Assembly (NCBI GenBank): GCA_017694845.1
Contig: JADIMI010000009.1
Location: forward strand, 1-37,886
Reading direction: 5' to 3'
Source: Candidatus Cryptobacteroides intestinavium
Lineage (GTDB): Bacteria > Bacteroidota > Bacteroidia > Bacteroidales > UBA932
Length of the DNA stretch: 37,886 nucleotides
Notes under the pieces: generated by a model
What the model saw: only the letters and a program-made list of their open reading frames with translations
What the model was told of the DNA's origin: nothing
Databases searched by the model: none
Program-made: the position numbers and the translations under genes
Shown here: piece by piece, positions 31,704 through 37,886 of the stretch
How positions within the stretch are numbered: position 1 is the stretch's first letter
Layout of the letters: the number at the start of each line of letters is the position of its first letter

Positions 31704-33328
31704 ATTGCATTGATAAACGCGACAATCGCATTTCTGTCATCAGCGGTCAGCTCGCGGAACGCCTCGGTGGACTTTCTCGCATCACTTCCGCTGCCGCCGT
31801 GCCACATAATCGCTTCTATTACATTCCTCGCGCGGCAGTCGTGAAGCCGGTCCTGATGTCCAGAGCATATCTGGGACAGTCCCCTTCCCCACAGAGGAGT
31901 GGTCCTGCACCAGCCTCCCCTGATATCATTCACCATCTTGAGCTGATGCTGCACGAAATCAGAATACGGCCAGATCGTCTGGTAAGGATATTTCGGAAGG
32001 CGGGAATCACCGTGACTGAAGAAATTGTTCGGGTCATTGAGTTCATCCGCCCCGGTCTTCCACGACGGCCTGTGACAGGTGGCGCAGCCTATCTCACGGA
32101 AAAGCTTGCGGCCTCTCTGGACGACAGGGTCATCAAGATCCCGTGCCGCAGGAACTGCAAGCCCTCTGTGCCACACCATAAAGTCAACATAGTCCTCATC
32201 GTTCATCTCCGCATCCACCACTGCCACCGTATTGCCGTCCTCGTCCTTATACTCTCCCATAAGATAATTGTATATATCCTTCTCGACACCGGCATCCGTC
32301 CTGTATTCAGGGAAATAATTGTAGAACTCAGCCTGGACTTCAGGATCCTGGGAAGCCTTTGTCGCATACGCTGCAGTCATATAATGGTACCTGCGGTCGG
32401 ACCGGGTCACATTGGTGATGTTCCAGATTGCATTCGCTCCCGGACCATCCTGCACCGCACCACGGCTCAAGGCATATGTATAGCGGAACGGATGCTTCTC
32501 CCCATCGCCCTGCCTGGTATTGGAATACTGGCTCTGCCACTGTCCGCCCGCATAGATTGCAGGATTGAGAGGAAGTCCCATAGCCTCCTCCTTCTGATAC
32601 TGGACAAGAAGCGAATCATCAGGGATGGCATCGATAAGGCCTGAACCGTAGATACCGATAGTGGACTCAAGCCTTATGCCGACTTCGGATGCATCCAGTT
32701 CTCCGTTTTTGGAAAGGATTGGGACATAGTATGCGTCAGCCGGAATCGTCACTTCGGGATATATCAGGCTGTATTTCTCCCCGTCCGGGAATTCGTTTCC
32801 CCACTCATCCGTGTATTCCTTCCACTCAATGCTGATCTTTGTCTCGTCAAGAGGAGCCTTGAACGGAGCCACCGCCTGCGTCTGTGGCATTCCGGTAAGG
32901 GAGGTCAGATAACTGTTGTCTGACGGGTCATAGAGTACAAGCAGATACCCGTTACCGTAGTCATTCCAGCGATAACGCTCCATCCTCTTGCCATGGCCGT
33001 ATCCCGGATGGCAGTCAAGACATGATGCCCTGAGGTACAGAGGCCCCAGACCATCGAAGGGTTCGGTATTCTGGGTGAATGTCCTTTCGAAAAAATACTC
33101 TCCCTGCTTGAAATCATATTCCATACCTGCCTGTTCCACTGCAGGTGCAGGGTCTTCAAAAGCGGAGGCCGACCGGTTGAAAGTCGTTCCCAGCTCTCCC
33201 CCGGCGTATGTCTCCACGGCGATCCACGATGTATCCTCCGGCGTCTCCGGAACAGTCCCGTTCTTCTCCGCGCATGCAGCCACTGCAAGCAGAATCGGCA
33301 GCAATGCATTGACTGATAGATTCTTCAT
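31700..33328 (-). CDS. Di-haem c-type lipoprotein (DUF1111 / di-haem oxidoreductase family)
   Basis: 542 residues with a lipoprotein signal, MKNLSVNALLPILLAVAAC (Cys19). Two haem-binding motifs are present: CLDCH (Cys103, Cys106, His107) and CATCH (Cys415, Cys418, His419). The surroundings match the DUF1111 family, once called thiol oxidoreductase and related to MauG/di-haem peroxidases: GLGPLYLRASCLDCHPGYG near the first haem, and RLHDCRARNVIEAIMWHGG near the end. Relatives are often encoded beside imelysin genes and are thought to handle iron redox during uptake. The reaction is not established. It lies between the imelysin gene and ccsBA, overlapping the latter by four bases. Confidence 0.9.
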   Translation of the reverse strand: MKNLSVNALLPILLAVAACAEKNGTVPETPEDTSWIAVETYAGGELGTTFNRSASAFEDPAPAVEQAGMEYDFKQGEYFFERTFTQNTEPFDGLGPLYLRASCLDCHPGYGHGKRMERYRWNDYGNGYLLVLYDPSDNSYLTSLTGMPQTQAVAPFKAPLDETKISIEWKEYTDEWGNEFPDGEKYSLIYPEVTIPADAYYVPILSKNGELDASEVGIRLESTIGIYGSGLIDAIPDDSLLVQYQKEEAMGLPLNPAIYAGGQWQSQYSNTRQGDGEKHPFRYTYALSRGAVQDGPGANAIWNITNVTRSDRRYHYMTAAYATKASQDPEVQAEFYNYFPEYRTDAGVEKDIYNYLMGEYKDEDGNTVAVVDAEMNDEDYVDFMVWHRGLAVPAARDLDDPVVQRGRKLFREIGCATCHRPSWKTGADELNDPNNFFSHGDSRLPKYPYQTIWPYSDFVQHQLKMVNDIRGGWCRTTPLWGRGLSQICSGHQDRLHDCRARNVIEAIMWHGGSGSDARKSTEAFRELTADDRNAIVAFINAI

Positions 33329-33362
33329 ATTTTAAAGTCAGTTTATCTGTTAATGTAACAAA

Positions 33363-33386
33363 GCCGGGACAGGAAATCCACCCGGC
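33363..33386 (-). terminator. Weak hairpin between the imelysin and di-haem genes
   Basis: GCCGGG (33363-33368) and CCCGGC (33381-33386) pair around 12 nt, followed on the minus strand by TTTGTT. Without a real T run it is more likely an attenuator or mRNA-stabilising hairpin than a full stop. Confidence 0.35.
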
Positions 33387-33410
33387 CAGACCATATCAAT
33401 ATCCGTATTG

Positions 33411-34610
33411 CTATTCGGCAAAATAGGTCTTCGCCTCATCAAGGACAGTGTTGAGTTCCGCCACAGCCTCCTGGGCCTCGCCTACCGAAGGGTCCTGCCT
33501 GTTGTTGACAAAAGGCCATTTCATTCCCGTTCCTTCACCGTTGATTTCGGCGAGGGCCTTGTCAATGGCTGCGATGAGCCTTGCATCCAGTTCAGGATTG
33601 ACCTCCGCCAGATATGCGTGGAGAGAATTGACACTGTCATAACTGTCAGATGCGGCCCCGGTGGATTCCGCATCCAGCCCTCCATAATAGACATTCTTGA
33701 TGCTCACCATATTGTCATAGAAATCCTGGATGGACTTGTAACTGTACGGAGACTCTATATAGTTGATGTCCTCTTCTGAAGAGCCGAGATAAGGACGCCC
33801 TATCTTCTGGTTGGCGACTTCATCCGCAATTGTCACGCTGCCGTCCAGAATCGCCTGCATAGCCTGCCTCCACGTAGCGTACGTACTTCCGGGCTTACCG
33901 GAATTGAGCATATTCTCTCCGTAAGAAGACCCGTTTGTCATAGTCACATTGGCTTCCAGGACATCCGCGACATACTCATAGCGCGAACCGTCGGTACCGT
34001 CATCCCCTCTCCAGGCGATTTCCATCTGCCAGCATTTGTTCCGCAGGTCACCGGCGACGGCTATGCAGTATATCATATCAAGGTCCGTGATCTTCGTATA
34101 GTCCTTCGGCTCGCCGCCCTCGAAGATTATATACTCTATGCCGTGGAATCCGAGAAGGCCGTTGCCGAGCTGCGAACCGGCGTATGCATCTCCGCCTTCC
34201 CCTTCAAGCTGTTCGATCATATCCGGACTGTCGAACAGAGTCTGCAGACCTGTCACATCCAGAGGCCAGGAATCTATATGAGGGTCGATACCGAAATCTG
34301 TCGCCGCCCCGAACAGGAAGGCCTCGGTCTTCTCCCAGTATGCTCTCGCCGTAAGGAAAGATTCACACACTGCATCCAGATTGGCCTGGCTCTTCTGTGC
34401 ATTGAAAGCCTCCAGCCTGTCCGCAAGCTCTGCGGTGTAGTCAGACAGATAATGATAGGTAGGGATCACCGTCTTATTGACAAATGTCGCGGCAATCGCC
34501 GAAAGCCTTGCATCGTCATTCTCTTCCGAGAAATCAGGTGTCTTCTCCTCGCAGGAAGAAAGACCTGCAACAGCCAGTACGGCTGCTGAAAAATAAATCA
34601 ATTTCTTCAT
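33411..34610 (-). CDS. Imelysin-family iron-uptake lipoprotein
   Basis: 399 residues of the imelysin (peptidase M75/EfeO-like) family. These are helical-bundle envelope proteins linked to iron uptake; proteolysis is doubtful despite the family name. The frame is open upstream to 34706, but the ATG at 34610 starts a lipoprotein signal (MKKLIYFSAAVLAVAGLSSC, Cys20) and is clearly correct. The family motif GxHxxE is present as GFHGIE (His156, Glu159), the proposed metal site. Other family features are NKTVIPTYHYLSD near the N-terminus and ITDLDMIYCIAVAGDLR. It is the second gene of the operon, behind the beta-barrel protein. Confidence 0.92.
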   Translation of the reverse strand: MKKLIYFSAAVLAVAGLSSCEEKTPDFSEENDDARLSAIAATFVNKTVIPTYHYLSDYTAELADRLEAFNAQKSQANLDAVCESFLTARAYWEKTEAFLFGAATDFGIDPHIDSWPLDVTGLQTLFDSPDMIEQLEGEGGDAYAGSQLGNGLLGFHGIEYIIFEGGEPKDYTKITDLDMIYCIAVAGDLRNKCWQMEIAWRGDDGTDGSRYEYVADVLEANVTMTNGSSYGENMLNSGKPGSTYATWRQAMQAILDGSVTIADEVANQKIGRPYLGSSEEDINYIESPYSYKSIQDFYDNMVSIKNVYYGGLDAESTGAASDSYDSVNSLHAYLAEVNPELDARLIAAIDKALAEINGEGTGMKWPFVNNRQDPSVGEAQEAVAELNTVLDEAKTYFAE

Positions 34611-34641
34611 TGTGTTATGTTTTATATACTGTATTTCAAGC

Positions 34642-36024
34642 CTAATGTCTGAAAAATCCGGAAAACGCCACTCCGAGCGACAGGGAAGGTTCGGGGTTGA
34701 AGACATTATCCCCGGAAAACCTGTGCGAATACTCGGCCTTTATGACAATCTCCCTGATCGGAAGATAATTGATGCCGACCGCAGCTCTCTGACGCACTGT
34801 CCACCGATACTGGGTCGCCCCGCTGTATGGAATATAGGAATTGTAATACTCGTATCTTCCGAATACATAGAGTTTCTGACCCTCGAGTCCCGGGGAAAGC
34901 CCGAAGAAATTGTATCCGACTTCAACACCTGCCGCCACTGCCCCTTTCCCGACAGGGGTATGGGGATAAGGGGAAGACGTACCGGACATCTGGTTCTTGT
35001 TCTGCTCCGTAATATAGGCCGCATCCCTGAGATAACCGTAGTCGAAATTCCCCCTTGCCACAATGTTGTGGTCGTCATAGGTGAAATCGAACGCACCGAT
35101 CAGGACGGTTCCCTTCACACCGGCATATTTCTGTGACCTGTTGGTCTCGATATCGTTATTGAAACTGTTGCCTGCATATCCGCTCAGACCGAGCCGCAAG
35201 CCTTTCACAGAAAAGTTGTCCACCCTGAATGCACCTGCAAGCCGGTTCCCGGGCGTGAATTCATACGGAGACGCGGCACCGTCATGTATCCAGCCGTCAT
35301 TCGTAAAGAACGAAGAATTCAGACCAGGAATGATCATCGCCTCATAACGCCATTTCCCGGCTGTTCCCCAGACACTCAGACCTGTCTGATGCCAGGTGCA
35401 GGGAATTATCGTATTCTCCCCTTCAGGACGGTAGACAGTGAAGAACTCCGTCGGAAGATGATGGGTATTCGTAAGTCCGACCGGCACTATGATATGGCCT
35501 GCCCTTATATTGAGCTGGGGAAAGAATGTCTTCTGTATCCAGAACTGTTCAAGGGCCACCTCCCCTCCCCTTTCGATCTCCTTCTCGAACTCACCGGCTT
35601 CCTCCGCCTCTTTCTCGACCGCCGACTCCGTACCTCCGTGCTCGAACTCTATCTCCATACCGAGATTCCAGCCTTTGCCGAAATCATATCCGAGCATCAC
35701 CACGACGTGAGGCAGGTCGAAACGTCCGTGACCCGGAGCATCCGCATATTGTGAAGGATTGAGATAACGATGTACATTGTCACTGTACATATTATATGAT
35801 GCCACCGCCTCTCCGTAGCCTCCTAAAGTCAGACGGCTGACAAATCCGCGTTTCTGCCCTTCGCCATCCTTTTTTTCTGGAACCACGTCCGGGCCGGCGG
35901 CCTCATCTGCAGGTTCATTCACCGATGTCGCTCCGGTATATGCATCCGGAGTACGGGCATCCACATAGCCCCCGAGTGTCAATGACAGTGCAGCGATGAC
36001 AGCTGTCCCTAAAAACCTTTTCAT
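34642..36024 (-). CDS. Outer-membrane beta-barrel, porin-like protein
   Basis: 460 residues with a signal peptidase I signal (MKRFLGTAVIAALSLTLGGYVDA) and then a predicted beta-barrel: alternating hydrophobic strands, many aromatic girdle residues, and repeated Gly-Tyr segments such as LTLGGYGEAVASYN. It resembles the porins of the phosphate-selective (OprP/OprO) fold seen in Bacteroidota, without strong evidence for phosphate. An upstream ATG (36078) lies before the predicted transcript start. As first gene of the imelysin/di-haem operon, it may be the outer-membrane entry route for iron or an iron chelate. That role is inferred from context only. Confidence 0.8.
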   Translation of the reverse strand: MKRFLGTAVIAALSLTLGGYVDARTPDAYTGATSVNEPADEAAGPDVVPEKKDGEGQKRGFVSRLTLGGYGEAVASYNMYSDNVHRYLNPSQYADAPGHGRFDLPHVVVMLGYDFGKGWNLGMEIEFEHGGTESAVEKEAEEAGEFEKEIERGGEVALEQFWIQKTFFPQLNIRAGHIIVPVGLTNTHHLPTEFFTVYRPEGENTIIPCTWHQTGLSVWGTAGKWRYEAMIIPGLNSSFFTNDGWIHDGAASPYEFTPGNRLAGAFRVDNFSVKGLRLGLSGYAGNSFNNDIETNRSQKYAGVKGTVLIGAFDFTYDDHNIVARGNFDYGYLRDAAYITEQNKNQMSGTSSPYPHTPVGKGAVAAGVEVGYNFFGLSPGLEGQKLYVFGRYEYYNSYIPYSGATQYRWTVRQRAAVGINYLPIREIVIKAEYSHRFSGDNVFNPEPSLSLGVAFSGFFRH

Positions 36025-36047
36025 CTCTGTTTTTCTTTTTCGGGATG

Positions 36048-36079
36048 CAAAGGTACAGTGAGACCATGGCGAGGACAAT
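36048..36079 (-). promoter_or_regulatory. Promoter of the porin-imelysin-dihaem operon
   Basis: On the minus strand, ATTG (36079-36076), a 20-nt spacer and TACCTTTG (36055-36048), 23 nt before the ATG at 36024. No recognisable Fur-type palindrome was seen around it. Confidence 0.7.
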
Positions 36080-36154
36080 CCCTAAAAATTGGTAATTTCC
36101 GGACAGGAGTAACCGATTTATGGCTACGTCAGGAATACTTCCGATGAAAATGGC

Positions 36155-36162
36155 TACATTTG
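36155..36162 (+). promoter_or_regulatory. -7 box of the antiporter gene
   Basis: TACATTTG, 37 nt before the ATG at 36200. Its first bases are part of ATGGCTACAT (36150-36159), which repeats ATGGCTACGT at 36120-36129. No clear -33 box. Confidence 0.5.
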
Positions 36163-36199
36163 CACCACCCGATTGAATCCGGGGAAACAAACTGAAAGG

Positions 36200-37519
36200 A
36201 TGGAGACACTTCACGGTATGTCAAAGGACCTTCATGGCAGGAAAATGGACGGCTGGCTGGCACTGAGCCCGCTGGCTGTCTTTCTGGTCGTATACCTCGT
36301 TTCATCGATACTCGCGAATGATTTCTACAGCATACCGATAGCATCGGCGTTCCTTATCGCTTCATGCTATGCCATAGCCATAACAAAAGGGGATAAAGGC
36401 ATAGAGGAAAGGATCTCCGTCTTCTCGAAAGGAGCAGGGGACAGGAATGTGCTGCTGATGATATGGATATTCGTGCTCGCCGGTGCATTCGCCGGAACGG
36501 CCAAAGAGATCGGGGCCATAGAGGCGACCGTGGACCTTACATTGAAGGTGCTTCCGGGAAACCTGCTGTATGCGGGACTGTTCATAGCATCATGCTTCAT
36601 CTCTATGTCGATCGGCACCAGCGTAGGGACCATTGTCGCCCTTGTCCCCATAACGGCAGGACTGGCAGCAGAGACGGGAGCCTCTCCGGGATTCATGGCC
36701 GCGATAGTGACAGGAGGGGCATTCTTCGGAGACAATCTTTCATTCATTTCCGATACTACCATCGCCTCCACAAGAACCCAGGGCTGCTCGATGCAGGACA
36801 AGTTCAAGGTCAATATAATGCTGGCGGCACCGGCGGCGATAATCGTGACAGCCATCTATGTCTTTCTGGGACAGGGAGTGGAGACCACTGCAGCGGTCCA
36901 GCCCATCCAATGGTACAGGCTCATACCTTATATACTGATAATCATCCTCGCGGTATCCGGCATCAATGTAGTGCTGACCCTTGCTGTCGGGATCGGAGTC
37001 AACGCTGTCATCGGATTCATTGACGGCACCCTGACTTGGACAGGCTGGCTGGAAGCCATAGGGGATGGCATCGGAAGTATGGGAGAGCTGATAATAGTGA
37101 CGATGCTTGCCGGAGGGATGCTGGAGATAATACGGCACAACGGGGGGATAGACTTCATTATCAATCTGATGACCAGACACATAAAAGGGAAGCGAGGAGC
37201 AGAGCTCAGCATCGCGGCACTGGTGAGCCTCGCCAACCTGTGCACAGCCAACAACACCATTGCAATCATCACCACGGGAAGTATGGCGAAGGACATCTCC
37301 TCCAGATACGGGCTCGACCCCCGCAAGAGTGCAAGCATCCTGGACACATTCTCATGCGTAGTCCAGGGACTCCTGCCATACGGGGCCCAGCTGCTTATGG
37401 CCTCCGGGCTGGCAGCCGTATCCACAATGGACATCATCCCCTACCTGTACTACCCGGTCGCCCTGGGCATAATATCCATATTCGCCATCCTCATCCGCTA
37501 TCCGAGGAAATATTCCTGA
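36200..37519 (+). CDS. NhaC-family Na+/H+ antiporter
   Basis: Polytopic inner-membrane protein of 439 residues, of the NhaC antiporter family. About ten to twelve hydrophobic helices are visible. Typical blocks are the glycine- and serine-rich CFISMSIGTSVGTIVALVPI, the intramembrane FFGDNLSFISDTTIASTRTQG with acidic and polar residues, and NLCTANNTIAIITTGSMAKD near the end. The frame opens at a TTG (36173), but the ATG at 36200 leaves a sensible leader after the promoter box. A further ATG at 36218 is possible. Its likely role is pH or sodium homeostasis; whether it moves Na+ or an organic substrate cannot be told. It is divergent from the iron operon and ends 89 nt before the next gene. Confidence 0.88.
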   Translation: METLHGMSKDLHGRKMDGWLALSPLAVFLVVYLVSSILANDFYSIPIASAFLIASCYAIAITKGDKGIEERISVFSKGAGDRNVLLMIWIFVLAGAFAGTAKEIGAIEATVDLTLKVLPGNLLYAGLFIASCFISMSIGTSVGTIVALVPITAGLAAETGASPGFMAAIVTGGAFFGDNLSFISDTTIASTRTQGCSMQDKFKVNIMLAAPAAIIVTAIYVFLGQGVETTAAVQPIQWYRLIPYILIIILAVSGINVVLTLAVGIGVNAVIGFIDGTLTWTGWLEAIGDGIGSMGELIIVTMLAGGMLEIIRHNGGIDFIINLMTRHIKGKRGAELSIAALVSLANLCTANNTIAIITTGSMAKDISSRYGLDPRKSASILDTFSCVVQGLLPYGAQLLMASGLAAVSTMDIIPYLYYPVALGIISIFAILIRYPRKYS

Positions 37520-37551
37520 TTGACCGCGACCTCCGGGCTGGCAGCCATCTG

Positions 37552-37582
37552 TTTGAAATATAGCCGCAATCTGTTATTTTTG
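37552..37582 (+). promoter_or_regulatory. Promoter of the DUF1703-type ATPase gene
   Basis: TTTG (37552-37555), exactly 19 nt, TATTTTTG (37575-37582). The two boxes and the spacing are identical to those of the ATPase gene at 5314-6639. Confidence 0.8.
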
Positions 37583-37608
37583 CATAAATGTCATAAAACA
37601 TCCGGGAT

Positions 37609-37886
37609 ATGGGAAAGTTATACCCTGTAGGCATACAGAATTTCGAGAAACTCCGCAAGGAAGGATACTTCTATGTGGACAAGACAGCCCTTATGTACAG
37701 GCTGGTCACGACAGGCAGCTATTATTTCCTAAGCCGCCCGAGAAGGTTCGGGAAGAGCCTGCTCATCAGCACCCTCGAGGCATACTTCCAGGGGAAGAGG
37801 GAGCTCTTCGACGGGCTGGCGGTCGCCTCCCTCGAAAAGGAGTGGAAACGGTATCCGATCCTCCACCTCGACCTCAACATCGGGAA
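37609..37886 (+). CDS. AAA ATPase, DUF1703 type (3' end outside window)
   Basis: The first 92 codons of a frame that stays open to the window end. The opening MGKLYPVGIQNFEKLRKEGY, then YVDKTALMYRLV and the Walker A region FLSRPRRFGKSLLISTL (Lys49), are typical of AAA-ATPases with a C-terminal DUF1703 PD-(D/E)XK nuclease-like domain. Bacteroidota genomes hold many copies of this family. Its function is unknown, and a role in mobile-element or defence biology is often suspected. The ATG at 37609 follows a near-perfect promoter by 26 nt. It is a different family from the AAA_14/DUF4143 ATPase at 5314-6639. The nuclease part cannot be judged because it lies beyond the window. Confidence 0.85.
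   Translation, partial: MGKLYPVGIQNFEKLRKEGYFYVDKTALMYRLVTTGSYYFLSRPRRFGKSLLISTLEAYFQGKRELFDGLAVASLEKEWKRYPILHLDLNIG

Overview
The window is a chromosomal piece from a Bacteroidota genome, most likely order Bacteroidales. The evidence is a SusC/SusD polysaccharide utilization locus run by a hybrid two-component regulator, a DUF4837 lipoprotein, and repeated promoters of the Bacteroidota type (TTTG, about 19 nt, TAnnTTTG). The sequence is fairly GC-rich by eye, so I would not name a genus. No rRNA, CRISPR array, insertion sequence or replication origin was recognised.

Layout. (1) 1-4319, plus strand: a housekeeping run of an M23 peptidase (5' end outside the window), dxr, the site-2 protease rseP and a DUF4837 lipoprotein. 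The first three genes overlap. (2) 4320-4965: promoter, tRNA-Glu, rpsT, terminator, tRNA-Pro, terminator. (3) 4966-8474: a small accessory segment behind tRNA-Pro, with repeats, an AAA/DUF4143 ATPase and a tyrosine recombinase, both on the minus strand. (4) 8475-11527: a divergent copper module, made of an AraC-type regulator that carries an N-terminal CxxC heavy-metal-associated-like domain and a CopA copper-exporting P-type ATPase. (5) 11532-26660: a galactan utilization locus. A minus-strand hybrid two-component sensor faces a plus-strand operon of SusC, SusD, a large SusE-like surface glycan-binding lipoprotein, GH53 endo-galactanase and GH2 beta-galactosidase, closed by a strong terminator. 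(6) 26661-27528: about 870 bp of non-coding repeat arrays. (7) queH on the minus strand, divergent from a DUF5009/NagX-like membrane acyltransferase. (8) 29415-36024, minus strand: a four-gene operon of outer-membrane beta-barrel, imelysin lipoprotein, DUF1111 di-haem lipoprotein and a fused ResB-CcsA cytochrome c maturation protein. It looks like an iron-acquisition module with its own haem-attachment enzyme. (9) A divergent NhaC-type antiporter, then the 5' end of a second, unrelated AAA ATPase (DUF1703 type) that leaves the window.

How the genes work together. In the galactan locus, lipid-anchored GH53 should cut beta-1,4-galactan at the cell surface. SusC/D and the SusE-like protein bind and import the oligosaccharides, periplasmic GH2 releases galactose, and the hybrid sensor switches the operon on. 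Two exact 11-bp direct repeats at 21-bp spacing in the divergent promoter are the best operator candidate. The intergenic DNA of the whole window shares a dispersed repeat family (core TCAGAATGACAG and its complement), including one exact 29-nt copy pair 22 kb apart. The least explained items are this repeat family, the twin 71-nt palindromes at 5053-5208, the twin palindromes at 27161-27297, the CxxC-AraC fusion and the imelysin/di-haem/CcsBA operon.
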